Of a stretch of 64,000 nt of DNA, positions 26,201 to 45,119 are shown one piece after another (position 1 is the stretch's first letter; each line of letters starts with the position of its first letter). The notes under the pieces are model-generated. The model made no database searches and was not told the DNA's origin. It saw nothing but the letters and a program-made list of their open reading frames with translations. Source of the stretch: Lucifuga dentata (Eukaryota > Chordata > Actinopteri > Ophidiiformes > Bythitidae); NCBI GenBank assembly GCA_014773175.1, contig VXCM01000206.1, positions 1 to 64,000 on the forward strand, in the 5' to 3' direction. The position numbers and the translations under genes are program-made.

Positions 26201-28901
26201 TCCTATTTTATTTTCAATACATTTTTTTTTTTTTTTTTTTTGTTCATATTTGTCTACACATTATTTGGGTCATCATATCAGGCCAAAATTGGTCTTCTGT
26301 TGTTATGCTGAATACGTGAAAATAATTTTCTTTATTCATTTTATTTTTTTAAATTTAGTTTATGTTTTTACCTCTTCATTTAAAGTTTCACATAATTTCC
26401 TTTGGCACTGAATCAGTGGATTTGATCACTGCTTAGAATGAAACTGTGAATAGAACTTTAAATCCTTGTCATTTTACCAACATGAAAAATGACTAAAAAG
26501 TTACTAAATGGTACTTTATGTCAGACTGAAAATATCAGGGATTATGAACTATATAAAAAAAAGAATATCAGTCAAATCTGAATTGTGTAGGATTTAATGT
26601 GTCGTGTCATTGGTGTGTATGCTTGCTTGGTTGTTTATGTGTGTGTGTGTGTTTGCATTGTAGAGGTATTCAGCAGCATCGCTGCGCAGCATCACCACTG
26701 AGGTGCTGAAGGTTCTTAATGCCACAGAGGAGCTGCTGCAGGGACTGGAGGGAGGACATGGCATGTCTATGCTGTCCCTCCCCTCACTGCCCTCCAACAT
26801 GGACCCCAAGAAGCTGGACCAGCAGTTCTCCAGCCTGGAGGAGAACGTATGTTCAACTTTGTTTTAGTTTGCATGTTATTCACTGTTTGATTAAACCTGA
26901 TTTTAGCGTTTTTGTCTGCACTTCATACTCATCCACAGTGATACTGTATATAAATACAACAATGATATCCTTGTATATTTTAAGCTTACAAAATCTGCAA
27001 CACTACAAGCAACAAAAGAAAAGAACGCAAGAATCACAGGGTCGACCCAATAGGAACCTTTACTTTTCTAAAGTGGAAATTAGTTAATATAAAACTAAAA
27101 AAAATGTTAGTTTCCATTTTACTTGATTTATCATTGTGCATTCTGCTTTAGTCTTTGAAGTAGAAATTCTAGTGTCTTATCACAAATATTATGTATGTGA
27201 CATGCATGTAATTGAGGTATTCATTCTGTTAAACATTTAATTCATTCTAGAAATAAATATTTGCTTCATAGTCACTTCTTATAATTTCACAAAACATAAC
27301 TGATTATAATATCTGTTGGTTCAATTTTCAGCATTGTTTCAAATTTGGCATGAAAGAGTAAAACTCCTGTTTTTCAACAACTGTTAATAAAAGACAAAAA
27401 AGCAAAGATGGGCATTTAGATTTACTGAATCAGCACTGAGTTAACTAGTTTTAATTAATATTGCACCACATTTCTACATTTCACGGTAAAATGAACTGGA
27501 TGTGCTGCAGGTGTATGTGGCGGCTGGTGCAGTGTTTGGCCTGGAGGCAGAGCTAGGCGACCTGGAGGAGTGTGCCAGGAGCATCAGTGGCGCCACGTCT
27601 GACATGGAGCTGTCCTTCCTAGAGGAGCAGGTGGCATCAGCAGCTGCCAAGGTTCAACAGTCTGAGCTGCAGGTGAATTTGAGCTTGAGAGAGTCAATTT
27701 TAAACCTGAATATCTGCCATCTGTATGATGTGTCATGCTTGTGTAATGTTGATAAAAGTAAATTATCTGTAGTGTGTATATGCTCTGTAGAATTCATGCC
27801 AGGCTGCTGATGGGATTTTAAGGGGCCATACTGGTGATTTTGCAAGTTTAAGCCTAATAAATCCTACCCACATACACGTTATTTGACCATTTTCAACCAT
27901 TTTCCAAAACATAAAACTATTTTTTAGTTTACCTACATTTTTCCAGTTCCCTAATCTTTCAAAATCAAATATTCAGGTGATACATACATAATTAGCGTGC
28001 ATGGAGGTTGTATTTAATGGGCTCAAACATGCAAAATCACCAATATGGTCCTTTAATTTCTTGTCTACTACAGGAAGTTTTGCCCTAAAGGTGATGCTAA
28101 AATTGAAAGTGAAAAAATACAAGGTTGACTGGCGATAAACATGCTACACATATCAAGCTAATTTTATAGAATGAATCATGCATTCTGACACGATTCTGTT
28201 GTTTACAGCATTACACTGATTGGCCTGTTGGCAGTGCTGCAATCAAAGTTCAAATTTTTAAAAAGCTATCAGTCACAACACTAATCTGGTTATGACAAAT
28301 GTGTGTAATGCTAATTATGACAATGTGTGTGTATGTGTGACTGTAAAGAGTGTGTAAGTCTCTTCTTTTAATTAGCGGAAACCAATCTCCAAAACATTCA
28401 GCTTTTGTTCCACAGCGTGGCTGCATCATTTATTAATGTGTTTTACTTATTTCACTGTGTGTAGATATTCAATATCTCAGCAAGAATTGCTGCTTTGAAG
28501 AGTGCAGGCCTCAACGTGGACCTGCAGTCACGCTTCCCTAAGGTCAAGACCATTCCAGTGATGGTACAGTACCTGTGGACATTATTATGCATCTCGTAAC
28601 AACAATGTGGAACAATCAGAATGATTTTCATATTAAAAATGTTAAGTTTCACCTGCTCCTTTTTGCAGCCAATCACACTGGACACAATAAGACAGGTGAG
28701 GAGGCGATTACCTGCACCACCAGTGAAAGGTAAGAAAAAAAAGATATCGTTTACACCTTGCATTAACATGCAGTCTATATCTAGAAACCAGATAAGAAGT
28801 TAAAACATGTTAACTTAAGTTTGACCCCTTTGTCTTGAAAACCCCTAATCACATGCAATTCAAAAATGTTCTGTTTTTCATATCTTTTAGAAGAAGCTTA
28901 A
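9537..28901 (+). CDS. myrip: MYRIP / Slac2-c, Rab27 effector binding myosin and actin
   Basis: Links Rab27-coated organelles (melanosomes, secretory granules) to myosin VIIa/Va and actin. Fifteen coding exons keep phase: 9537-9646, 12479-12700, 13162-13298, 16252-16332, 21084-21181, 21857-21937, 22155-22298, 22603-22738, 22913-23472, 23744-25990, 26664-26846, 27511-27672, 28465-28563, 28669-28729, 28891-28901; about 1,443 aa (human 859). Residues 1-155 form the Slp-homology Rab27-binding domain: helix [20 protein letters not shown], a cysteine-rich FYVE-like zinc finger, and [20 protein letters not shown]. Later blocks match human [44 protein letters not shown], the C-terminal coiled coil and [10 protein letters not shown]. 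Exon 10 (749 aa) is very acidic and far longer than in mammals. The last exon adds only three residues, so the roughly 50-residue mammalian C terminus is absent. The donor at 21182 (GTTATT) is weak. The N gap lies in intron 3. Confidence 0.92.
13725..14184. other. Assembly gap (460 N)
   Basis: An N run between a poly-T and a poly-A tract inside myrip intron 3. The homopolymers probably stopped the assembly. No exon appears to be missing, because phase is kept across it. Confidence 0.98.
15060..15718. mobile_element. Foldback MITE, copy 2 (full length)
   Basis: Begins TTAAAGGACCATACC and ends GGTATGGCCCTTTAA, with long inverted arms (TTTGCATGTTTGAGCC against GGCTCAAACATGCAAA; GGCAATCATTTCCCAAA against TTTGGGAAATGATTGTC). 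Lies in myrip intron 3 and contains one of the duplicated single-N joins at 15234. Confidence 0.85.
15169..15298. other. Duplicated flank around single N (assembly artefact)
   Basis: 65 bases at 15169-15233 are repeated exactly after the N at 15234. Confidence 0.85.
17041..17113 (-). tRNA. tRNA-Asp(GTC)-like sequence, probably pseudogene or SINE head
   Basis: The minus strand folds as a cloverleaf: a perfect 7-bp acceptor stem (ACTCCTG with CAGGAGT), 4-bp D stem GTGT/ACAC, 5-bp T stem CCAGG/CCTGG with loop TTCGAGT, and internal pol III boxes. The anticodon region reads CTGTCA, pointing to GTC (Asp). Against a working gene, the anticodon loop has six bases when the five-pair stem is formed, and no T run follows as terminator. 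It lies antisense inside myrip intron 4. Confidence 0.5.
17770..18085 (-). mobile_element. tRNA-derived SINE, teleost type
   Basis: Read on the minus strand it begins with a tRNA-like head (GTGGCTCAGTGGTTAGCACT) followed by a conserved body (GTTTGCATGTTCTCCCCGTG; CTCCGGCTTCCTCCCAC) and the tail CTGGGATAGGCTCCAGCCCC. This sequence is very common in fish genomes. I am sure of the dispersed repeat but not of the subfamily name. Confidence 0.8.
18405..18610. repeat. Degenerate minisatellite
   Basis: Imperfect repeats of about 30 bp built from CAAGAAATT, AAATTCATCCA and CGCAATGAAA, in myrip intron 4. Confidence 0.6.
18700..20180. repeat. Three diverged ~525-bp tandem units rich in AGCA
   Basis: Three adjacent blocks repeat the same order of segments: an AAACCAGCAT-type segment, a TTAAA(G/A)TG block with GCTGCTAA, then an (A)ACCA...AAAGTCTGA/CCGAG block, then an end segment around 19100, 19620 and 20160. 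The units are well diverged. The plus strand is rich in AGCA and ACAGC. The first and third end segments carry splice-donor-like sites on the minus strand. Confidence 0.55.
20154..20209 (-). promoter_or_regulatory. Candidate antisense promoter and short first exon
   Basis: The minus strand reads TATAAATA at 20209-20202 and, about 50 bases on, GGAAAAG followed by GTAAGAC (donor after 20154). A start near 20178 would give a first exon of about 25 nt, antisense to myrip inside intron 4. Downstream DNA on this strand has the TTAGCATTAGC composition often seen in fish first introns. No coding exon is visible, so a non-coding transcript or transposon promoter is as likely. Confidence 0.35.
20542..20674. 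other. Duplicated flank around single N (assembly artefact)
   Basis: 66 bases at 20542-20607 are repeated exactly after the N at 20608. Confidence 0.85.
24121..24672 (+). repeat. myrip: Four-copy coding repeat in myrip exon 10
   Basis: Four in-frame copies of a unit made of a short leucine helix (such as KLCRLADQV) followed by [13 protein letters not shown]. The copies read [37 protein letters not shown] and [13 protein letters not shown], ending near 24210, 24353, 24488 and 24672, with acidic spacers of different length. Human MYRIP, as I recall it, has one equivalent (LYELAMKMSEKETSSGED) in its myosin/actin-binding region. Confidence 0.8.
27818..28056. mobile_element. Foldback MITE, copy 3 (short)
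   Basis: TTAAGGGGCCATAC at the left and ATATGGTCCTTTAA at the right. About 240 bp, an internally deleted member, in the myrip intron after the exon ending at 27672. Confidence 0.8.
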
Positions 28902-29185
28902 GGAGGAGCTCAGCAGAATCTTCCTCCACAGCAGTGCCTTGATGCTGTGATTCTGCAGCCTACATGCCGCTGTAATCCATTTGGATGGTGCTATTCACCT
29001 TAATTTCACCCTAAACTTAACACACCTCAAATACTACGGGATACAAGTATGTCTATGTTGTGTTTATGAGCTGTATGTCACTGTTAGTGGAGCCAAAGTA
29101 CCAGAAGATTTGAAAAATAGTCCTATGTCCAAAATTCTGTGTATTGATCAATATAGATATGTATAGAGAAGAACCATGTAAACCC
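28902..29185 (+). other. myrip: Start of the myrip 3' UTR; no coding sequence
   Basis: Follows the stop at 28899-28901. No coding sequence is seen from here to the plxdc2 stop at 30770. A plus-strand AATAAA lies at 30187-30192. Confidence 0.5.
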
Positions 29186-29757
29186 TTAAAGGACCATACC
29201 AATGGTTTTGCATGTTTGAGCCTCATAAATATACCCACATACATGTTACATTACTGCCAATCATTTTCCAAAAATTACTACTCGAGTGGTAAATTTTCTA
29301 ATTGTTTGTCCTACCTTCTACATAGCCAGTGGTTTCAGTTCATTCCAGTGCTATAAAAATAAACTTATAGAGACTGGAAACACACTTGAGATAAGAAATC
29401 AATCACAGTGAACCACATCTTTTTAATATTTTTGTCGAAGTTACTTAATTTACCTGGGCCAACACAGAGCCACACAAATGAAAAAGTCTTTGCCAAGGAA
29501 TATAGTCCCTGGAGAAAAGACTGCTTTTACTGAGAAATTAAAACAACTATGCCTTCTACAATTGAGCATAACAGGTGAAACATGGAATTTTAGGGTGGGT
29601 GTATCACCTGAACATTTGATTTTGAAAGACTAGGGCATTTAGCAAAATAAACAAACTATGGTTTTATGTTGTGAAAATTGGCAGGCTGTAACATAATTTG
29701 TACGCATGTAGGATTTATAGGGCTCAAACATGCAAAACCACCAGTATGGTTTATTAA
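29186..29757. mobile_element. Foldback MITE, copy 4
   Basis: TTAAAGGACCATACC to CAGTATGGTTTATTAA with the family arms. It fills most of the space between the myrip stop codon (28901) and the plxdc2 3' end. Confidence 0.85.
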
Positions 29758-30156
29758 GCTCACAGCTCACAAAACCTAAAATCATGAAATTACCTATATT
29801 TTGTGAGATACAAAATATGTTTGGCCTTTTGTAGACTTCCAAACAGTAAAATAAAAATAATTTCTAAAATATTGTAATTTGTATACAGATTCTGGTATTG
29901 CCAAGCACCTAAAATAGCAGAATACCTATTGTATTATTCTTATAAAATGATGTGTACTATACTTTCTACAAAAATAATCAGATTACAGTCACATACATAG
30001 GAAAAATTAAAGCATGGTAATAAAACGCAACAAAACTGTACCATACCTAAATGTAATGGTATAGATAGTAAAAAAGTGTATTTTTCCATTGTTGTGTTGT
30101 ATGTACAGTATTTTATGTAAAGTAGAGCAATCAGTAATTATGTAAAATTTCCTGCT

Positions 30157-30162
30157 TTTATT
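30157..30162 (-). promoter_or_regulatory. plxdc2: Possible poly(A) signal of plxdc2
   Basis: AATAAA on the minus strand about 610 bases after the plxdc2 stop. It lies just left of the plus-strand AATAAA at 30187 that myrip could use. Confidence 0.4.
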
Positions 30163-30186
30163 CCATATACCTACAGAAAATGAATT

Positions 30187-30192
30187 AATAAA
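30187..30192 (+). promoter_or_regulatory. myrip: Possible poly(A) signal of myrip
   Basis: AATAAA on the plus strand about 1.29 kb after the myrip stop. Earlier AATAAA-like words occur inside the MITE at 29186-29757. Confidence 0.3.
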
Positions 30193-30769
30193 ATACTGTG
30201 GAAATGTTGCGTACTGAGATAAACACTGAAATCCATCTGCACCCTGTTTGTCCCTCAGATGAAGGTGGGTGTAATGGTGAGGAATTTAGTCTGCATTTTT
30301 CAGATGAGGAAATGACACCCAAATATGACATTCCTCTTCGTGAAGAATGTGTGGGAACGACACATAACAGCTGTGGAAAATAACAGCCGTCTTTGAGAGA
30401 ATCTCAAAACATTCAGCGGCGTCAGCTCTGATGATGCTGTGGTAAACATGTGAATGACCTGAGCAAAGTAAACAAGCTTTTGATTGCTTTTCCCTGTGAT
30501 GTATGACCACACAAACCTGCCATTACAACAGATTTATCCTGATGTTGTCTCAACAACACACAGTCACAGCCAAATCCATGAGTCAATTTTGCCATACATA
30601 CTGTTTCCTCATAGAGGCTTGAAGATTTCCTTCTGTCCTTAAAGTGAACTCGAGCAACAGCTGAATAGAAAAGAAAGTTGCAGCATTCATGGAAGAAATA
30701 ATTCTCTGCATGGAGATCCAGCTCTGTCCCAAGGCATTCTGGGAAATGCAGTTTTAGTCAGGAGCTCTC

Positions 30770-39013
<8,244 letters not shown>

Positions 39014-40193
39014 CCTTCCTCTGCGACTTCAAAGCGCAAACTAAGTCATGAATGGGCGCAAAGTGGGACTTGCAGGTGAAATTTGTTAAAAAAAAAAAAA
39101 AAAAAAACTCACACTCGCCTAATTAGGAAAAGATCAGACCATGCAAAGTTATTTTTCCTCGACCTAACTTCTTTGTAGACATATTTGTATCCACACAAAC
39201 TTTCAACTTGTTCATTAGGTTTTCCTTGCCGTGAACGCAGCGTTTGTCAGACTAAACAAAGAATATACTTGATGAGCAACAACCAGTGTCTGTGCAAACG
39301 TTGCTTTCAAGTCCTGAAATAAACGTCGGAAATATTAACGCAAATACCCGATTTAGCAACATGACAGGGCCGGACTGCTGCCAGCAATTTCACTGAACAT
39401 GAATACAATCGAGCTTCAAATGTAGTTAATCTTTTAATCAATATATTGCTGTGGAGGGTAGAACTTTCCCAGCAAAATCTTTCGGCTTAATTCTGGTTCA
39501 GTACAACAAAGTATCAGCAGGCTATCTCCAAGCTAGATGATAGGTAGAACAAAACGAAGGGCAGTGAAAGCTGGCTGATTCACTTACTGCAACTAAAAGC
39601 TTCGGGAAATGGAACATACGAGCAGCAAGTGAAGGCAGCAGAAATTGTTTCCTAACTACTGTTCCAAATATTACCACAAGATGTCGCTTTTTAAATGTTC
39701 AATTCATTTCAATTCAACTTTATTGCCATCATCCTGCTCAGAAAACATGTACAAGGAAGTGTCTCTAGTGACTCCCGGTAGTGCAACATAACAGTCATGT
39801 GCATTGTGCATGTTAATACTTTGTGGGTGCCAGTTTGCACCAGCATCAGCCATTATGCTTATTATGCTGTAAGAACAATGGAAACTAATTTGTTTTTATT
39901 GAGAGTGCTTCACAAATTAAACCACTAGGCTGTGTATTACTGTTACTACTTGTTTATGTGTTTTTGTTTGTCTCTATGTTTTTGTTCAGCTGTTTAGCCC
40001 TCCTTGATAGAAATTGATTATTAGTTTTAAATAAAACGTGATAGGTTAGTCAAGGAGGGCTGGTGAAGGTCACACATGCTCACATACGCACATTATGTTA
40101 TCTGTCTGATGCAAGATCAAACTGCATATATATATTCAAAACGGTTTATGCCAATCATGACATATACCACAACTAAAAAGAGAAAAAAAAATA

Positions 40194-40194
<1 letters not shown>

Positions 40195-40240
<46 letters not shown>
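40195..40240. repeat. (GA)n microsatellite
   Basis: In the gene-free stretch 39014-40961, upstream of plxdc2 and downstream of the FKBP gene. That stretch also has a fish dispersed-repeat-like segment at about 39700-39790 (CAATTCAACTTTATTG) and a poly-T tract with an N at 40571. No coding sequence seen. Confidence 0.9.
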
Positions 40241-40241
<1 letters not shown>

Positions 40242-40876
40242 CTGAAAAGACAACAGTCAGGACACTGCAATGGCCCTTTAATAAAGACCAAAATGCAGAG
40301 TATACAAAAGAGCCAGTTTTGCACCTTTATTTGAGTAGTGTTAAACAAATGTAGTCCTATTTTTATTCAAGCAATAATCAACTTGTTCACACTTAGTGAC
40401 AGAAAGTGGTGAAGTCAGTATAAAGAAGATAGTCCACTGGCCATTTGTAGTATTTCATTATTTACTTAGTGCTGACAGCGCCGGTCTGTCCCTGAGCCTG
40501 CAGAACAGAATCCAGTTTGACAGGAACATTGTTTTGTTTGTTTGTTTGTTTCTTTTTTTTTTTTTTTAATNTTTTTTTTTTTTTTTAAATAAAACCTCAA
40601 GCCTGATGTAGCATTCCCTCCAAAGCAAATATTTAAAGGCGTCAACCACAAGCAACCTGCCAAGATCACACAAAACACAAAACCTTAAATGACTTTTCGT
40701 CCTGGTGCATTCATGAGTTATAAATCTGTAGTAACAACTTAGCACTCATTCAAATCAAACTGACTTCTGATTTGAATATAAGCTAATTCAAATCAAACCA
40801 TTATTGCTCAAGTAACTTGCTTATTGTTTGGCTTAGATGTCTCATTTGTTTCAGGTAATTGTATCAATATATTGGA

Positions 40877-40882
40877 TTTATT
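40877..40882 (-). promoter_or_regulatory. Possible poly(A) signal of the FKBP gene
   Basis: AATAAA on the minus strand 80 bases after the stop codon at 40962. Confidence 0.5.
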
Positions 40883-40961
40883 TAAAAATGCTACTAACAG
40901 CACCTTTGCGTGGTTATTCATGTCCCCTGAGAATCTGATTAGAATTACAACCCATGATTCA

Positions 40962-42418
40962 CTACTCCACTTTCAGCAGCTCCACATAAAAGATGAGAGT
41001 TGCATTGGGTGGGATGATGCCTGGACATCCTTTGGGGCCATATGCATAGTCTGGAGAGCAGGTCAGATTTGCTATTTGGCCAACACTCATCTATGGAGAC
41101 AGAAAACGACAAAGACCTCAGATGACTGCTAAGTATTATTGTTATGCACAGCGCCACACAAATAGGCAACTTTGGCAGCTAAAAGCAAAATGGACTGTGA
41201 AAAAAATGTCTTTATTGTTTATCCTCTTGATCTTTCAGACAAAATATTAACAAAAATATAATGTTTAATTAAAGTAAAATACTTGAAAGGAAAAATAAAT
41301 TCTTATTATGAAACAAATATTTTTTTCAATTGGCCTGACGGTGTCTGTAGTTTTGGAGACTTTCTGACCCCAAGATCCAACTAACATCTGCAGTTCTCCA
41401 GCTGTGATACGTGGAGATTCTTTGGCCACTCGAACCATCATCCTCACTGTGTGTGGAGTCAATAGACACGTCCTCTTCCAGGCCGACTGAGAAAAATATT
41501 TGTTTCTTGATAACAATTTGTTTTTCCTTTCAATTATTTTACTTTAAAGGTTAGATTTTTGTTAATACTTGTATTTTGAATGAAAGATCAAGAGGAAACA
41601 TTTTTTTTTTCACAGCCCATTTTGCTTTTATTTACCAAGATTGCCAATATTTGTGAATGTAAAAGTCTTATTACCTGAGCCACGCCTTCATCCCAACCAG
41701 GGATCACAGAACCACATCCAATCTGGAATTTGAAGGGCTTTCCTCTGTCCTTGGAGGAATCAAACTTTTGTCCATCTGTCAGTGTGCCTGTTCAACAAAA
41801 AAGCTTTTTAGCAGCCTATGATCACTGTCTATACAAACAGAACCTAATATACAGTGTAACTGAGCATTCTGAACATCATGCTGAGGAGCATAAAAGCTGT
41901 TTGCCAAATTACAGGGTGGGTGTTGCTCTTTTGTGCCAATGTAAACACACCCCAGACCAAACACCTTGATGATATGAAAAAAATTGTTTAATGTAACGTG
42001 CATGCGGGGTAGTATGCATTGTGCTCAAACATGCAAAATCATTGGTACAGTCCTGTAAAGTTTAAATTATGAAAACAATTTTTATAATATATTTTAATGC
42101 CCCCATGTCTCATTGGTTTTATAATAGCTTTTCTGTTATACATATATTTCAAAGTGGAGTTCTCGCACTGAAAACTGAAAACATACAGCCTACATTTAAA
42201 AAAAAAAACCAAAAAAACAAAACAAAACAGAAGGTTTTCTGACCCACCAGTATAATGCACGGTGACTGTTTGTCCTGGCTTGGGAAAAGTCACTCCTGAA
42301 AAGAGGTTAATATGGGTTAAAATATATATTTTGAAAAGGAAATGTTACATTCATGGGCTAAAATAAGAAAAAAGTCTTACCATCACCAGGTTTTACCGTC
42401 ACAACTTCAACTCCCATT
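40962..42418 (-). CDS. FKBP12-family peptidyl-prolyl isomerase (FKBP1-like)
   Basis: Cytosolic cis-trans proline isomerase; family members bind FK506/rapamycin and modulate ryanodine and TGF-beta receptors. Four exons, 42418-42382, 42295-42248, 41787-41675 and 41090-40962, join in phase to give exactly 108 aa, the FKBP12 length. Core residues are present: [38 protein letters not shown] and [10 protein letters not shown]. Changes from human FKBP1A in the ligand pocket region are Glu54 to Ser (GSVIPGW), His87 to Cys (KGCPGII) and Asp100 to Tyr (IFYVELL). It mixes features of FKBP1A and FKBP1B, so it may be a diverged extra paralogue. It lies between plxdc2 and malrd1 on the same strand, where the human locus, as far as I know, has no FKBP gene. 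Confidence 0.9.
41985..42060. mobile_element. Foldback MITE, one arm only (copy 6)
   Basis: Degenerate right arm (GCTCAAACATGCAAAATCATT then GGTACAGTCCTGTAAA) in the FKBP gene intron 2. Confidence 0.55.
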
Positions 42419-42488
42419 TTTGCTCCTCAGTTTTTACTCTCACACTCCCTTGTAAGCAGACAGAAACAAATGTTCGTTTGTGTTTGTT

Positions 42489-42490
<2 letters not shown>

Positions 42491-42519
<29 letters not shown>
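42491..42519. repeat. (TG)n microsatellite
   Basis: TG run upstream of the FKBP start codon, within about 100 bases. Confidence 0.9.
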
Positions 42520-42520
<1 letters not shown>

Positions 42521-42563
42521 CATATCTGAATAGTCATGCAAATACAGTGGGTTTGTCTGAGCA

Positions 42564-42688
42564 TTCAGTGAGGTCATAGGCTGTATGTGTTTGTCCTTTT
42601 TTTTTTGTGGGCGTGTGTGCATGCCNTTCAGTGAGGTCATAGGCTGTATGTGTTTGTCCTTTTTTTTTTGTGGGCGTGTGTGCATGCC
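42564..42688. other. Duplicated flank around single N (assembly artefact)
   Basis: 62 bases at 42564-42625 are repeated exactly after the N at 42626, upstream of the FKBP gene. Confidence 0.85.
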
Positions 42689-43317
42689 TGAACCAGAAAA
42701 GTGTGAGTCAGAATGAGAGTGGAGGAGGGTTGCAGAGGCTGCAAAATGTTACTACTCTTAAGAAAAAGATAAAGTATTAATGAAAAAACTCATAAATGTG
42801 GAAATCAACCTCAACTTTTCTTTCTCTCTTTGAATTTTCTCCTGACCTATCCGCTTCCCTGACACATCCAACCCTCAGCCTAAGACTGTACAGAGCATTT
42901 TTACATTGTCAGCCCATCTGACAATGCATAATTAAGGGGTCTACTGGCATATGAAACACTCTCTGACTTTGGTCTGGCCATTATCATCCTATTACCTTTA
43001 AAATAAATACAATGATAGGTTCAATTGCTGTAAATATTGAAGCAAACAAATCCTCTCCTGTTTAAGCCATTTTAAGTGTCACTGCTGCTTGAGACAATGC
43101 TGTAGTGAATGCTGTAGTTGCCGTTGAGATGGCACTCCTTCTACGCCTGAATGTGAATGTGCTGAACAGGCTGAGTCTCATTCCTTTGCGGATAACATGT
43201 CTCCAAAAGACTGTTAAGCACTTCCTGGTTCTTCTGGCACAGCCGTTCTCTTTGTGCTTGGAGGAAAGAAGGGGAAGCAGAGGAAAAAAGTAGCAGAGGA
43301 AAAAAGTCCTGGTAGTC

Positions 43318-43830
43318 TTAAAGGACCATACCGGCCTTTTTGCATATTTGAGCCTAATATATTCAATTTTCCTACATGTAAGGTTACTGACAATCATCTC
43401 CCAAAACATATTACTGTCACAGTGAATTAAAATTTTTTTTCCTACCTTCCTGACCGCCATTGGTTTCACTTCATTCTGGTACGCTATTAAAATCAACTTG
43501 CTGATACTTGAAACATTCTTGGGATAGGTAATCCATCATTGCCAAGATGTGTATTCATGTTTTTTTTGTTTAGATGTTTTGTAACTTTAGTGTTTTAGTG
43601 TTTAAGTGCAATAAAAGGCACAAAGCGATCTGAAAATGCTTCCTGTTGTCAGTTCTTCACTTCAGCACTTGAATGCACCACTAGGAAGCATTTTCAGGTC
43701 ACTTCGTGCTTTTTATTGTACTTAAATGCTAAAATTACATAACTTTGAAAAAAAAAGCTGAATACATTTCTTGTTTGCAATGATGATGATGACCTATCCA
43801 AGAACGCTTTTAGGATTCGGAAATTAAAAT
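43318..43830. mobile_element. Foldback MITE, copy 7
   Basis: Starts TTAAAGGACCATACC and keeps the inverted interior: GGGATAGGTAATCCATCA near 43519 mirrored by ATGATGATGACCTATCC near 43785, and a ~42-nt imperfect hairpin pair at about 43605-43646 and 43683-43725. The outer right arm is missing. It lies in the gene-free DNA between the FKBP gene and the malrd1 stop codon. Confidence 0.7.
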
Positions 43831-44360
43831 GAATTTCCTTATATTTATTCATCATGCTACAGTACTGAGTTGCAAAACAGCCCCAAAATGTTAAAGAAAA
43901 CTAAAAGTAACTGAATAATGAAAAATAATTGCATATAGGAAGCTATGCTTTGTTTAAATGTTTGTATTTCTCTGTGTTATTCCATCTTGCAGACTGATGC
44001 CAATTACTTTAGATCTGTTTTGATTCATTTGCTGGATTTTTTATAAGTGTATCAAATAAAAATATTTTTACCATTAAAACTGTACTACTAAATTACCATC
44101 GCAGCATATAAACATGCATAAACCATGAGAAAAACAAAGACTTTGGCTCTGTCATGGCATGTTCAACAGAACAGAAATTAAAAATAACATAGCAATAATA
44201 TACAGACTCATAAAATCAAATGAAAATCAAATGTTTCTATATACTACACATACTGTAAATAATTTACAAAATATATCATATGTTTCGTTGCTAAAAGTTA
44301 AAAATAAGTAAATATCATCAAGTAATCATCAATCTCAGTCTTTTCCTTGTATTTTCTGGT

Positions 44361-45119
44361 CTAAGTATCAGATGAAGCTGTGGCAGCATCAGAAGCACAC
44401 TGGGACGGATCATACAATTTGTTGAAGAAGGAAAAGTCTGATTCAGTTCCATGTTGTGTTCCCTGTGAGGAAACAAACCATATATTTTTACTATGGAAGT
44501 TCTACAGAGCCAGACGAGATGTTTTTTTAAAAATATGTTTTGTACTTACATCTATTTTGCAGTCATATAAGTCAAACACAGAGTTCTGGTTGATCCCATC
44601 GTTATTCAAAATTGTTGGCTGGTTGCTACGAGACGAGGGCAGAAGTCAATATATATATATCTATATATCTATACACACACACACACACACAGATATAGAC
44701 AGATAGATAGATAGATAGTTAGTTAGTATGGGTTAAAGGACCACACCGGTGGTTTTACATTGAGCCCAATAAATAAAACCCGCATACATGTTACATTACT
44801 GCCCAACCATTTATGAAAACATAAATTGTATTTCAGTTTTCATGTTATTTTGCCAAACATCCTAATCTTTCAAAATCAAATGTGCAGGAGATACATCCAC
44901 CGTAGAATTCAATGTTTTCCCACTAACACTGCTAACACCTGCTAAAACATGCAAAACTACTGGTATGCTCCTTGACATATATACATCATGCAATTTACTT
45001 ATTTAATTAAATCATAGCCTACGTTGCAGAACGCTTCCTGTTCAGCAAATAGATGACTATGGAGATGATGACCCCACCCAAAAGAGTCAGACCGACTGTC
45101 AGTCCTACAGACCACAAAT
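44361..45119 (-). other. malrd1: malrd1 membrane helix and cytoplasmic tail
   Basis: Exon 45119-45023 encodes the helix [20 protein letters not shown] followed by the stop-transfer sequence LLNRKRSAT. Exons 44625-44550 and 44462-44361 encode a tail of about 60 residues with two tyrosine-containing stretches, FDLYDCKID and [10 protein letters not shown], then the stop TAG. These resemble endocytic sorting signals, fitting a receptor that recycles from the cell surface; that role is inferred. Confidence 0.8.

Noticed and set aside
43062..43496. 144-aa minus-strand frame
   Set aside because: Runs across MITE copy 7, shows no splice context and no family match.
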